A DNA stretch of 64,000 bases from Bacteroidota bacterium (GTDB lineage Bacteria; Bacteroidota; Bacteroidia; Flavobacteriales; Flavobacteriaceae), in the NCBI GenBank assembly GCA_027621175.1, contig JAQCCM010000005.1, positions 1-64,000 of the forward strand. The letters are read 5' to 3'. The stretch's first letter is position 1. Every line of letters begins with the position of its first letter. Positions 35,115 through 44,414 of this stretch are shown here, one piece after another. Both the position numbers and the translations under genes were made by a program. The notes under the pieces are model-generated. The model worked only from the letters and a program-made list of their open reading frames with translations. It made no database searches and was not told the DNA's origin.

Positions 35115-36221
35115 ATGCGTATTGGCTACGATGCAAAGCGAATTTTTCACAATGCCAGTGGCTTGGGAAACTATAGCCGTGATTTGGTGCGCATTTTGGC
35201 AACCTATTATCCAAAAAACCATTACCACCTTTACAATCCAAAGAAGCAAAAACTGAATCGGTGGAAACCATTACCCAACACCATAGAAAAACAACCAAAA
35301 GGCATTTGGCGGTGTTTTCATTCTCTTTGGCGACAAGGCCCAATTGTACGCCAATTGAAAAATGATGGTATTGATATTTTCCACGGACTAAGTGGAGAAT
35401 TACCTAAAGCACTTGACATGCCTTCAGTTGTAACGGTACACGATCTTATTTTTTATCGTTACCCTGAACTTTACACATCTATTGATGTTGAAATTCATAA
35501 ACGAAAAGTAAAACATGCCGTAAAAACGGCTTCAAAAATAGTGGCCATTAGTGAGCAAACAAAAGCAGATTTGATTGAATTCATGGGTGTTCCAGCTAAA
35601 AACATTGAAGTGATTTATCAAGGGTGCCACCCTATTTTTAAAACTAACTTTACGGAAAAAGCATTGAACGCTGTAGCAAAAAAACACCAACTCCCTGAAA
35701 AGTTTGTATTGTATGTGGGCACACTTGAAGCGAGAAAAAATGCGTTATCTATTGCAAAAGCACTAAAAGACACAAATTACTATATGGTTTTTGTTGGAAA
35801 GGTAAAAGCATACGGGGAGGCATTAAAAAAGTATGTCAATGAAAATAATATGAGCAGCCGAGCTTTGTTTATCGAAAATATTGACCTTGAGGACCTAGCA
35901 GGAATTTATCAAAACGCTACCGTTTTTTGTTATCCGTCTTTTTTTGAGGGATTTGGAATTCCCATCATAGAAGCTTTATACAGTGGTGTACCCTTAATTA
36001 CCACAAAGGGAGGTTGTTTTTCTGAAGCAGGTGGTCCATCTAGCATTTATATAGATCCGCAGAGCGAAACCGAGCTTCTAACAGCCGTTGAAAGCCTGTA
36101 TGCCGAATCTCATGAATCTCGAAAAAATCGTATTGAATCGGGACTTAATTATGCGCAAAAATTTAACGACGACGTTTTAGCTAAGCAATGGAATAAGCTT
36201 TATAAATCGCTATTAACATGA
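35115..36221 (+). CDS. Glycosyltransferase family 4 protein
   Basis: A 368-residue GT-B glycosyltransferase. The N-terminus has MRIGYDAKRIFHNASGLGNYSRDL with the Gly-rich first loop. VTVHDLIFYRYPELYT and KIVAISEQTKADLIEFM follow. The donor domain has FVLYVGTLEARKN and FFEGFGIPIIEALYSGVP, the EX7E element of retaining GT4 enzymes. It resembles mannosyl/rhamnosyl transferases such as MtfA-like proteins, but donor and acceptor cannot be stated. Its stop overlaps the next gene (GT4-GT2 fusion) by 4 bases. Confidence 0.9.
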   Translation: MRIGYDAKRIFHNASGLGNYSRDLVRILATYYPKNHYHLYNPKKQKLNRWKPLPNTIEKQPKGIWRCFHSLWRQGPIVRQLKNDGIDIFHGLSGELPKALDMPSVVTVHDLIFYRYPELYTSIDVEIHKRKVKHAVKTASKIVAISEQTKADLIEFMGVPAKNIEVIYQGCHPIFKTNFTEKALNAVAKKHQLPEKFVLYVGTLEARKNALSIAKALKDTNYYMVFVGKVKAYGEALKKYVNENNMSSRALFIENIDLEDLAGIYQNATVFCYPSFFEGFGIPIIEALYSGVPLITTKGGCFSEAGGPSSIYIDPQSETELLTAVESLYAESHESRKNRIESGLNYAQKFNDDVLAKQWNKLYKSLLT

Positions 36222-38059
36222 ACAACACCATTTGTTTTTTTAATACAGCAATTCCTTGGGGTGGCGGAGAGAAATGGCATTTTGAAACCGCCATGTTCAT
36301 GCACGACAAAGGACATAAAGTTGTCGTTGTTTGTAACAAAGGGAGTGCACTACATCGCAAACTTGAAAAGACCACGATTCCCACATTTACTATTAAAATT
36401 GGAAACCTAAGTTTTTTAAATCCCATAAAACTTTTACGATTAATATTTTTTTTTAAAAATTATAACGTCAAAATTGTTCTTCTAAACTTGTCAAGAGATG
36501 TTAAGGCTGGTGGACTTGCTGCTTTTTTATCAAAAGTGAGTAGGAAAATTTATTTCAAGGGAAGTGCGAATGCCGTACGAAATTCACGAACAAACAGATT
36601 AATCTATACGCATATAATTGATGAGATTTTGGTTAATTCATTGGCAACGAAAAACTGCATTTACCAAAACAATAAATCTATATTCAACAAAGATTATGTG
36701 AAAATAATTCCACATGGCGTTAATTTTGACTTGATTGAAAAAAGGGAATTCAAACCCATCTATAAAAAAAAGGAAAATGAACTTGTATTATTAAGTCTTG
36801 GTAGGTTAGAAACCGAGAAAAATCATTCCTTTTTAATAGACGTAGCCATACAATTAAAAAAAGATGGTGTTCGTTTCAAGTTATTGATTGGTGGAAGTGG
36901 CTCTCTTTATGAACACCTAAAAAGTCGCGTAGAAACAAATCAACTTGATGATGATGTTTACTTCGTTGGGTTTGTTAAAAACCCGAAAGATTTTTACAAA
37001 AGCGGCGATGTGCTTTTACTACCATCTTTGTATGAAGGGTTTGGTTTTGTCATCATAGAAGCAGCGGCGAATAAAATACCTATCGTAGCGTTTGATAATA
37101 GTAGTAAACCAGAAATCGTAAAACAAAATTCAACAGGAATATTGACCCCCGATAATGATGTGGAGGAATTCAGCAACGCTATCAAAAAACTTTATTTTGA
37201 CCGAGATCTTACTGCTAAAATGGGTGAAAACGCCTATTCTTTCACAAAGGACTTATTTTCTATTGATGAAATTAATCTCAAAATTGAAAAATACCTGATT
37301 CAAGGATTTGAAAGGCGTATTTCCGCAATCGTAACAACATATAATGAGGAAAAAAATATTAAAAACTGCTTAAATTCAATAAAGTGGGCAGATGAAATTT
37401 TAGTCGTTGATTCGTTTAGCACAGACAATACTGTTGCGCTGTGTGAGAAATTTGGTGCGCGGGTTTTACAACGCAAATACAACTATGCCGCAGACCAAAA
37501 GAATTGGGCTATTCCACAAGCGAAATATCCGTGGATTATCTTACTAGACGCAGATGAAATGGTGTCGGCAGATTTAGCTACAGAGATAAAAAACATCTTA
37601 TACACAAGACCAAAACACACCGCTTTTTGGATATGGAGAACAAATTATTTTTTAGGCAAAAAAGTGCGTTTTTGTGGCTGGCAAAACGATCGTGTGGTAC
37701 GTTTTTTTAATCGAGATCTTCACAGGTATGAAAACAAAATGGTGCACGAGGAAATTGAACGCAACATTTCCCTTGGACATTTAAGTAATCACATCATTCA
37801 CCACACCACAAATAATTTAGAGCACTACACCAAAAAAATTGAGCGCTATGCTCACCATGCAGCACAAACGTATATAAGAGAGAATAAAAAGATTGGATTT
37901 TTTAATCTCTACTTAAAACCAGCTTTTAAGTTTTTGAATAGTTACATTTTAAGAGGTGGGATTTTGGATGGAAAAACGGGGTGGATCATTTGCAAGTTAC
38001 GTACCCGAGAAACTTGGCTGAAGGCAAAAATTGCTTTAAACTATAAAAATGAAAATTGA
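36218..38059 (+). CDS. Two-domain glycosyltransferase: GT4 fused to GT2
   Basis: A 613-residue protein with two complete transferase modules. Residues 1-365 are GT-B/GT4 (PWGGGEKWHFETAMFM at the N-terminus; ELVLLSLGRLETEKNHSFLI; LYEGFGFVIIEAAANK as EX7E). Residues about 368-613 are GT-A/GT2 (ISAIVTTYNEEKNIKNCLNS, LVVDSFSTDNTVALC, LLDADEMV as DxD, then the WaaE-like CGWQNDRVVRFFNRD..HRYENKMVHEEI). The gene is continuous, without stop or frame change, so the fusion is real if the assembly is right. It could add two sugars in succession to one LPS-type acceptor. It overlaps the previous GT4 and the following tsaC-like gene. Confidence 0.92.
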   Translation: MNNTICFFNTAIPWGGGEKWHFETAMFMHDKGHKVVVVCNKGSALHRKLEKTTIPTFTIKIGNLSFLNPIKLLRLIFFFKNYNVKIVLLNLSRDVKAGGLAAFLSKVSRKIYFKGSANAVRNSRTNRLIYTHIIDEILVNSLATKNCIYQNNKSIFNKDYVKIIPHGVNFDLIEKREFKPIYKKKENELVLLSLGRLETEKNHSFLIDVAIQLKKDGVRFKLLIGGSGSLYEHLKSRVETNQLDDDVYFVGFVKNPKDFYKSGDVLLLPSLYEGFGFVIIEAAANKIPIVAFDNSSKPEIVKQNSTGILTPDNDVEEFSNAIKKLYFDRDLTAKMGENAYSFTKDLFSIDEINLKIEKYLIQGFERRISAIVTTYNEEKNIKNCLNSIKWADEILVVDSFSTDNTVALCEKFGARVLQRKYNYAADQKNWAIPQAKYPWIILLDADEMVSADLATEIKNILYTRPKHTAFWIWRTNYFLGKKVRFCGWQNDRVVRFFNRDLHRYENKMVHEEIERNISLGHLSNHIIHHTTNNLEHYTKKIERYAHHAAQTYIRENKKIGFFNLYLKPAFKFLNSYILRGGILDGKTGWIICKLRTRETWLKAKIALNYKNEN

Positions 38060-38603
38060 CATTAACCATTTCGTTTCTGTTTTAAAAGCAGGCAAAACTC
38101 TCCTCTACCCAGCCGACACCATTTGGGGATTGGGCTGTGATGCAACAAATCAAAAAGCGGTGGATGCTATTTTTAAACTGAAAAATCGTCCAAAAAATAA
38201 ACCCCTCATTGCACTTGTTGCTGATATTGATATGCTAAAGCTTTTCGTGGAAACGGTCCCTGAAAACATTGAAGAATTACTAAATAGCGAACACCCAACT
38301 ACACTTGTTTATCCAAAAGGGAAAGGACTTGCAAAAGGCGTCATCAGCGATAACGGAAGCGTTGCAATACGAATTCCAAAACCCTGTTTTGTGCTTGATT
38401 TAATCACAGCATTTGGAAAACCGATTGTGAGTACCTCTGCAAACATAAGCGGCGCACCCATCCCCGCAACCTATCACGAAATAGACGCACAAATTTTGGT
38501 GCAAGTGGACGAAGTAGTACCTTTGAATAAAGACAACGTAGCACAAATTCCATCTCGTGTTTTTGAAGTATTGCCCGATGGAAGCGTGAAGCAATTGCGA
38601 TGA
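38049..38603 (+). CDS. tsaC: Sua5/YciO/YrdC-family threonylcarbamoyl-AMP synthase
   Basis: A 184-residue YrdC-domain protein that makes threonylcarbamoyl-AMP for the t6A modification of tRNAs reading ANN codons. LLYPADTIWGLGCDATN, IFKLKNRPKNKPLIALV (conserved KxRxxxKPL type) and PIVSTSANISGAP are present. It is the short TsaC form without a Sua5 domain. The start overlaps the glycosyltransferase fusion by 11 bases, and the stop overlaps the CCA-adding enzyme gene by 4 bases; a tRNA-modification and tRNA-maturation pair side by side. Confidence 0.93.
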   Translation: MKIDINHFVSVLKAGKTLLYPADTIWGLGCDATNQKAVDAIFKLKNRPKNKPLIALVADIDMLKLFVETVPENIEELLNSEHPTTLVYPKGKGLAKGVISDNGSVAIRIPKPCFVLDLITAFGKPIVSTSANISGAPIPATYHEIDAQILVQVDEVVPLNKDNVAQIPSRVFEVLPDGSVKQLR

Positions 38604-40030
38604 AAATCAACATATCACATATCAACAAAGCACTTGAGCTGCCCGCCTTTGCTTATGTACAAAAAGCTGCTGATGCGCTACGTGTGGAAGCATATGTCAT
38701 TGGAGGATTTGTTAGAGACACTTTCTTGGGACGTGAAACAGGTTCGGATATAGATATAGTAGCTGTTGGTAGTGGTATTGCGTTAGCAAAAAAAGTAGCT
38801 GAATTGCTTCCTGGAAAAAATCAGATTCAAGTCTTTAAAAACTATGGCACAGCGATGATAAAGTTTGGCGATACACAGCTTGAGTTTGTCGGCGCACGAA
38901 AAGAAAGTTACACATCCGATAGCCGAAATCCAGTTGTGGAAAATGGCAGCTTGGAAGACGACCAAAACCGGCGAGATTTTACCATCAACGCCTTGGCGCT
39001 TTGCTTAAATGCCGATCAATTTGGTAAACTACTAGACCCATTTGATGGTGTTTCAGACTTGGAAAAAGGAATATTACGCACGCCTTTAGACCCTGATATC
39101 ACCTATTCTGATGACCCATTACGAATGCTACGTGCCATCCGATTTGCCAACCAACTAGACTTTGAGATTGAAAAAGCATCTTTTAAGAGTATTATTCAAA
39201 ACAATACACGCATTGACATATTATCCAAAGAACGTATTGTGGAGGAACTGCACAAAATATTGGCTTGTACAAAACCTTCAACAGGGTTCTTATTACTCGA
39301 AAAAACAGGACTTTTAGCACGTATTTTACCTGAGCTCATCGCCCTAAAAGGCATTGACGAAGTTGAAGGGCAACGTCATAAAGACAACTTTTATCACACA
39401 CTTGAAGTGGTGGATAATATCAGCGAATATGCTAACAATGTTTGGTTGCGCTGGGCGGCACTTTTACATGATATTGGCAAAGCACCCACAAAAAAATTCG
39501 ATAATAAAGTAGGCTGGACTTTTCATGCTCACGAGTTCGTTGGTGCAAAAATGGTATATAAGCTATTTAAACGGCTGCGCATGCCGCTAAATGAAAAAAT
39601 GAAATATGTGCAAAAACTCGTCTACATGAGTTCAAGGCCCATTGTTATTGCACAAGACGATGTTACCGATTCTGCCGTAAGACGGCTAATATTTGATGCT
39701 GGAGACGTACTCGATGATTTGCTGTTACTCTGTAAAGCAGACATTACAACTAAAAACCCAAAGCGTTTTGCCCGCTACCATCAAAACTTTGAAATTGTAA
39801 AAAACAAAGTGAAAGAAGTCGAAGCTAGAGATCATGTTCGAAACTTTCAACCCCCTGTTTCAGGAGAGGAAATCATGCGTATTTTTGCGCTAAAGCCGTG
39901 CCGTCACGTAGGGGAAATTAAAGAAGCCATCAAAGAAGCCATTTTAGAAGGTGAGATTCCAAACGAATACGAGGCTGCACATGCATTTATGTTAACCAAA
40001 GCGCAAGCAATGGGCTTATCGCCCGCCTAA
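38600..40030 (+). CDS. CCA tRNA nucleotidyltransferase/poly(A)-polymerase-type protein with HD domain
   Basis: A 476-residue class II nucleotidyltransferase. The NTase head is AYVIGGFVRDTFLGRETGSDIDIVA (about 32-56; D-x-D metal pair), with RRDFTINALAL and DPLRMLRAIRFA after it. A C-terminal HD phosphohydrolase domain (about 250-360) carries HTLEVVDNI, ALLHDIGKAPTKK. Such enzymes add or repair the CCA end of tRNAs, and HD-containing members also have phosphatase activity. Which polymerase role dominates is not decided by sequence. 4-base overlap with the tsaC-like gene and 2 bases before the heme A synthase gene. Confidence 0.92.
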   Translation: MKINISHINKALELPAFAYVQKAADALRVEAYVIGGFVRDTFLGRETGSDIDIVAVGSGIALAKKVAELLPGKNQIQVFKNYGTAMIKFGDTQLEFVGARKESYTSDSRNPVVENGSLEDDQNRRDFTINALALCLNADQFGKLLDPFDGVSDLEKGILRTPLDPDITYSDDPLRMLRAIRFANQLDFEIEKASFKSIIQNNTRIDILSKERIVEELHKILACTKPSTGFLLLEKTGLLARILPELIALKGIDEVEGQRHKDNFYHTLEVVDNISEYANNVWLRWAALLHDIGKAPTKKFDNKVGWTFHAHEFVGAKMVYKLFKRLRMPLNEKMKYVQKLVYMSSRPIVIAQDDVTDSAVRRLIFDAGDVLDDLLLLCKADITTKNPKRFARYHQNFEIVKNKVKEVEARDHVRNFQPPVSGEEIMRIFALKPCRHVGEIKEAIKEAILEGEIPNEYEAAHAFMLTKAQAMGLSPA

Positions 40031-40032
40031 TT

Positions 40033-41064
40033 ATGTATAAAAATCTACAACGCTGGACGCGTATTTCTCTTGTTATCGTATATCTTGTTATTGCAGCAGG
40101 AGCTACGGTACGTATGACAGGAAGCGGAATGGGTTGCCCAGACTGGCCCAAGTGTTTTGGTTATTATATTCCACCTACCCAAGCCGAGCAATTGGAATGG
40201 AAACCCAATACAACATATCAAAAAGGAAATGTCATAATTGACAATGAACGCCTTTTAATTGCTTCAGAAAAATTTACAAGTACTGATAGTTTTAATCCCG
40301 CCTTTTGGGTACCTTACACCAAACACGATTATGCAATCTTTGATGCCAAACACACGTGGATCGAATTCATAAACCGATTACTCGGAGCACTCTCTGGCTT
40401 AGCCATACTTATACTGTTTGGATACAGCCTAAAATGGTGGCGTAAAAAACCCATCATTTTTATTTTTTCACTATTGTCACTTTTAGGGATTTTGTTTCAA
40501 GCGTGGTTGGGAAAAACAGTTGTTGATTCCAATTTATTGCCCTTAAAAATATCGTTACATATGCTGATGGCATTGTTGCTTATAGGATTTATATTAATGG
40601 TTCGAGTTGCATCTAAATCTTTTGGATTAAGTAAATTACCATCTAGAAAAATTCGTGCCCTGCTTTACGTAACTTTTGCCCTTACCTTGATTCAAATTGT
40701 GCTTGGAATTCAGGTTAGACAATTTGTTGACATACAAGTTGATCGATGGGGATACGATTTACCACAGTTTTGGTTGGCTGCACCAGAGCTGAATTTTTAC
40801 ATACACAGAAGCCTATCTATACTTGTATTAGCCACCAATGCTTTGCTTTATTTCAGCGTAGTAAAAGCACAAATTGAACGTGTTTTTATTCAACGTATTT
40901 TAGGGCTTGTTGGAGCGGAAGTGCTTTTGGGTATTGCCATGTTTTATTTGGATTTTCCATTTGCCACACAACCACTACATTTGGTATTAGCAACGCTATT
41001 ATTTGGCGTGCAATTGTATTGGATTTTACGCATTAACTTACATCGTTATGATTTATCACTTTAG
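40033..41064 (+). CDS. ctaA: Heme A synthase, COX15/CtaA family
   Basis: A 343-residue membrane enzyme that converts heme O to heme A for cytochrome oxidase. Eight spans are visible. The N-terminal signature AGATVRMTGSGMGCPDWPKCFG follows the first span; HTWIEFINRLLGALSG holds a heme-binding His, as do the SLHMLMALLL, FYIHRSLSILVL and QPLHLVLATLL histidines. The segment between spans 1 and 2 is long, as in Bacteroidota. Its last 17 bases overlap the start of the following gene. Confidence 0.94.
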   Translation: MYKNLQRWTRISLVIVYLVIAAGATVRMTGSGMGCPDWPKCFGYYIPPTQAEQLEWKPNTTYQKGNVIIDNERLLIASEKFTSTDSFNPAFWVPYTKHDYAIFDAKHTWIEFINRLLGALSGLAILILFGYSLKWWRKKPIIFIFSLLSLLGILFQAWLGKTVVDSNLLPLKISLHMLMALLLIGFILMVRVASKSFGLSKLPSRKIRALLYVTFALTLIQIVLGIQVRQFVDIQVDRWGYDLPQFWLAAPELNFYIHRSLSILVLATNALLYFSVVKAQIERVFIQRILGLVGAEVLLGIAMFYLDFPFATQPLHLVLATLLFGVQLYWILRINLHRYDLSL

Positions 41065-41542
41065 ACTTATTTTAGACACCAAAGAGGATGTTTTCCGCGA
41101 CATCGCTCTAGAAGAAAATGCCACATTTGAAGATTTTCACAATGCCATAACGCAAGCGTTTGGTTTTGGTGGATCCGAAATGGCAGTTTTTTATGAAAGC
41201 GATGACGAATGGCAACAAGGTGATTCCATTTCATTGTTTGATATGGGAGAAGATGATGCGCGCCGCATGAGCGATACCATACTTCATGATATTTTCCCGC
41301 ATATCACCAAAATGCTCTATGTCTATGACTTTTTAAATCTGTGGACTTTCTTTGTTGAGCTTATCGAAACCGACGAACCCAAACCAGGAAACACATACCC
41401 ATTACTTCTTTTTTCACATGGTGATGTTCCAGAAGAAGCGCCTGAAAAAACATTTGAAGCCGAAAAAGACGAGTGGAGTGAAGATGACTTTGACGCAAAT
41501 GACATCGATGATTTTGACGACCCGTCAGACGATTGGTATTAG
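41048..41542 (+). CDS. Plasmid pRiA4b ORF-3-like family protein
   Basis: About 164 residues. The N-terminus (IYHFRLILDTKEDVFRDIALEENATFEDFHNAITQAFGF) and the region LYVYDFLNLWTFFVELIE match the pRiA4b ORF-3 fold, a small cytoplasmic beta-grasp-like protein of unknown function. The C-terminal 35 residues are a nearly pure Asp/Glu tail. I start at the ATG at 41048 (MIYHFRL), because an earlier ATG at 41003 would run inside ctaA with no homology. It ends 4 bases into the converging gene. Confidence 0.85.
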   Translation: MIYHFRLILDTKEDVFRDIALEENATFEDFHNAITQAFGFGGSEMAVFYESDDEWQQGDSISLFDMGEDDARRMSDTILHDIFPHITKMLYVYDFLNLWTFFVELIETDEPKPGNTYPLLLFSHGDVPEEAPEKTFEAEKDEWSEDDFDANDIDDFDDPSDDWY

Positions 41543-42603
41543 CGATTTACTCGCAGCATTTCGTGGTTTTTATAGTTCCGCTTAACAAAATGAAACGCCG
41601 CACGAACTATCTCACCCATAGAACGACTTTTTAAAAACGAAGACTGCTTCGTTAACTCATAAACCTCTTTGCGCAACTGCTCAATTTTATCAGGCGTTGA
41701 AATATGGTCATTCAACATACATTTCAACAACTGTGTCAAACGGGTTTCGTTACTCAAAATACGGCGGGCTATGGTTGCACGCTCTTCAATTTTATACTGA
41801 TCAATCGATGTTTTATCCAAATGGTCTTTAACCAACATGACCATAGGAAAGTTTTCTTTGAAAAATTGTGGGCGATATACCTTTAAGTCCCCCTCATACG
41901 ACTGTTGATCAAAATCAATGGCGCGGATTTTATAGATTACTTTATCAAAATCATGAATGGGAATAATAACATAATTATACGCACGCATATCGCCCAACAG
42001 GCGAATCATACATCGCTCATTAAACTTCACAAACGATTTTGCAATCTGGTTGCGCTCGGATTTGGTACATGTTGGTAAAAACTCTTCAATAAACTCATCC
42101 CCTGGGATACCCGCAATATGTTCTTCAATAAGGGTGTCTTGATATACTAAAAAATTTAAATGATGCGGCGAAAGCATATGCTCCAGTTCCAACCCATAGA
42201 TGCGTGAGGCATCAGCCTTTTTTACATAGAAATAAATAAAGTTATCATTGAGTGTATTTCGAATTTTAACACGAAAAGGTTTTGAGTTTCCAAACGTACA
42301 ATAGTCAATGCAATCCACATTGAGGTACGGAATTGTCATGGCGCTTCCGTCAGAGTGTAACAAAGCATAAACCTGTTTGAGCTGTTCATCTATTTCTATT
42401 CTGTCACTATCGGAATAAAACACCCGAACCCAAAGACTGTCTTGGTCGTGCTTATTCATTACAGCAACAGAGCCTGAAAAACGCAACAAGTCATCGTAAA
42501 AAATTGGGATTTTCAACGACCGAGAATACTCCTCCAAATAATCCGCTAAAAACGGACTAATAGGAAAGGTGGGTTTTTTTTTCGAAATTAACTTATCTCG
42601 CAT
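41539..42603 (-). CDS. Uncharacterised protein with kinase-like motifs
   Basis: A 354-residue cytoplasmic protein I cannot name. Four spaced motifs look like the core of a protein-kinase-like fold. A beta-strand with a Lys pair lies at 128-129 (YFYVKKADASRI). E138/E141 could serve as the alpha-C acidic residue. LLGDMRAYNYVIIP at 202-215 resembles the catalytic loop HGDxxxxN. AIDFDQQSY at 228-236 resembles DFD/DFG. The N-terminal 120 residues are beta-rich. This is my own reading, not a verified family. The gene stands alone, divergent from the ABC transporter and converging on the pRiA4b-like gene (4-base overlap). Confidence 0.7.
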   Translation of the reverse strand: MRDKLISKKKPTFPISPFLADYLEEYSRSLKIPIFYDDLLRFSGSVAVMNKHDQDSLWVRVFYSDSDRIEIDEQLKQVYALLHSDGSAMTIPYLNVDCIDYCTFGNSKPFRVKIRNTLNDNFIYFYVKKADASRIYGLELEHMLSPHHLNFLVYQDTLIEEHIAGIPGDEFIEEFLPTCTKSERNQIAKSFVKFNERCMIRLLGDMRAYNYVIIPIHDFDKVIYKIRAIDFDQQSYEGDLKVYRPQFFKENFPMVMLVKDHLDKTSIDQYKIEERATIARRILSNETRLTQLLKCMLNDHISTPDKIEQLRKEVYELTKQSSFLKSRSMGEIVRAAFHFVKRNYKNHEMLRVNR

Positions 42604-42658
42604 GCCTCAAAGTTAGGACTTTGTGTAACAAAACACAGCAACATGCGTTATTAGAACT

Positions 42659-43561
42659 ATGAGCACCATTTTAAACGTAACCAACCTAACAAAAAAATTT
42701 GGCCGCCTTACTGCCGTAAACGAACTTTCTTTTACGATTGAAAAAGGAAATGTCTATGGGATTCTTGGTCCCAATGGAAGTGGAAAATCAACCACTCTTG
42801 GTATGATCTTGAATGTCGTAAATCCAACTTCTGGAACATTTTCTTGGTTTGACGGAACACAAAACACACATCAGGCCTTAAAGCGTGTAGGCGCTATTAT
42901 TGAGAGACCCAATTTTTACCCCTATATGACCGCTGCGGAAAATCTGCGTTTGGTGTGTAGAATTAAGGAAGTACCGCAATCTAAAATTGAAGAAAAATTA
43001 GAACTGGTTGATCTTTTAGATCGCAAAAACGATACGTTTAAAACCTATTCGCTTGGAATGAAGCAGCGATTGGCCATCGCCTCTGCCCTGCTCAACGACC
43101 CAGAGATTTTAATTCTAGACGAGCCTACAAACGGCTTAGACCCGCAAGGTATTGCGCAAGTGCGTGGCATTATCAAAAAAATTGCAGCACAAGGCACAAC
43201 CATTTTATTGGCTTCCCACCTGTTAGACGAGGTAGAAAAAGTATGCTCACACGTTTTGGTTTTACAAAAAGGAAAGAGGATTTACTTTGGAAAAGTAACA
43301 GCACTAACTACCGACCACGGCTATTTTGAGCTAAATTCAACTGACGTAACAGCACTTCAAAACATCCTAGAAAAACACAATGACATTGATAAAATTGAAA
43401 TACTTGATTCGTATATTCTCGCATATCCAAATAAGACCATTTCAGCTGCAGAACTCAGTAAATCGTTAAGTGAGCAAGGGATTATTATTACACACTTTGC
43501 GCAAAAGCACAAAAGCTTGGAGGAACAATTTTTAAGTCTAACAAAAAACCAACAGCTATGA
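42659..43561 (+). CDS. ABC transporter ATP-binding protein
   Basis: A 300-residue ATPase subunit. Walker A GPNGSGKST (about 38-46), Q-loop region, ABC signature SLGMKQRLAIA, Walker B ILILDEPTNGLD and the H-loop ASHLLDE are all present. It belongs to the drug/antibiotic-exporter-like subfamily (bacitracin/Nod type). A C-terminal extension follows the NBD at about residue 220. The 4-base overlap with the permease gene shows the pair forms one exporter. Substrate unknown. Confidence 0.94.
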   Translation: MSTILNVTNLTKKFGRLTAVNELSFTIEKGNVYGILGPNGSGKSTTLGMILNVVNPTSGTFSWFDGTQNTHQALKRVGAIIERPNFYPYMTAAENLRLVCRIKEVPQSKIEEKLELVDLLDRKNDTFKTYSLGMKQRLAIASALLNDPEILILDEPTNGLDPQGIAQVRGIIKKIAAQGTTILLASHLLDEVEKVCSHVLVLQKGKRIYFGKVTALTTDHGYFELNSTDVTALQNILEKHNDIDKIEILDSYILAYPNKTISAAELSKSLSEQGIIITHFAQKHKSLEEQFLSLTKNQQL

Positions 43562-44391
43562 AACGATTATTTTGGATAGAGTTTGATAAATTGCGCGCCA
43601 ATAGATCCAGTCGTATTTTGGTAGGTGCTTATTTTATTTTACTGACCTCTATTGCGCTTATTGCTGCTATCAAATTTAATATTGGTTTCATTAAGTTTCA
43701 CTTGGCAGAGCAAGGCATTTTTAATTTTCCATACGTCTGGCATTTCAATGCGTTTATCGGGGCATTATTCAAAATCTTTTTGGCGGTGGTTATTGTTTCT
43801 ATGACCGCCAATGAATACAGCAACAAAACCATCAAACAAAATTTGATTGATGGACTTAGCAAACGTGAGTTTTTACATTCTAAATGGATAATGATTCTAA
43901 CGTTTGCAGGTATTTCCACCCTTTTTATTTTCGTGGTTTCCCTGATTTTAGGCAGTATGTATTCCAATTACACTGAAATTGGAATTATATTTAAAGACTT
44001 AGAATACTTGTTAGCTTATTTTTTAAAACTAGTCGCTTTTTTTGCGTTTTGTTTGTTTTTGGGAACTGCCATAAAGCGTTCTGCTTTTGCATTGGGTTTT
44101 TTGGGGGTTTGGCAAATGTTTGAGGGCATTTGTTTTGGTCTTCTCAAATGGAAATCGCCTTCGTGGATCGATGCAGATCAAGTGTTTAGGTTATTCCCAC
44201 TTAATGCCATGAGCAACTTGGTTCCCGAGCCTTTTACACGCCTTTCAGCGGTACGCAACCTAGCCGAACAAGTAGGCGAAGTGATGCAAAACAATACGGT
44301 TGTGCGTTTTTGGGACATTATAATTGTGCTTATTTGGTCCTATATTTTTTATTTACTAACCTATAGACTACTTATGCGTCGCGACCTCTAA
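43558..44391 (+). CDS. ABC transporter permease
   Basis: A 277-residue membrane subunit with about six spans (ILVGAYFILLTSIALIAAI, FKIFLAVVIVSMTANEYSN, ILTFAGISTLFIFVVSLILG, LVAFFAFCLFLGTA and two more). The sequence EYSNKTIKQNLIDGLSKREFL after the second span is the common element of ABC-2-type permeases and marks the coupling-helix region. It pairs with the ATPase encoded immediately upstream. What it transports cannot be inferred. Confidence 0.9.
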   Translation: MKRLFWIEFDKLRANRSSRILVGAYFILLTSIALIAAIKFNIGFIKFHLAEQGIFNFPYVWHFNAFIGALFKIFLAVVIVSMTANEYSNKTIKQNLIDGLSKREFLHSKWIMILTFAGISTLFIFVVSLILGSMYSNYTEIGIIFKDLEYLLAYFLKLVAFFAFCLFLGTAIKRSAFALGFLGVWQMFEGICFGLLKWKSPSWIDADQVFRLFPLNAMSNLVPEPFTRLSAVRNLAEQVGEVMQNNTVVRFWDIIIVLIWSYIFYLLTYRLLMRRDL

Positions 44392-44399
44392 GTTTTTGC

Positions 44400-44407
44400 T
44401 ATTTTTG
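44400..44407 (+). promoter_or_regulatory. Candidate -7 element for uvrB
   Basis: TATTTTTG ends 7 bases before the uvrB ATG at 44415, the same arrangement as for rocD and the SpoU gene. No TTG at -33 distance. Confidence 0.4.
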
Positions 44408-44414
44408 GCACGCT

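Noticed and set aside
32342-38059. Glycosyltransferase cluster as a mobile island
   Set aside because: No integrase, transposase, flanking repeats or tRNA at its borders; overlaps with its neighbours argue for a stable chromosomal locus.
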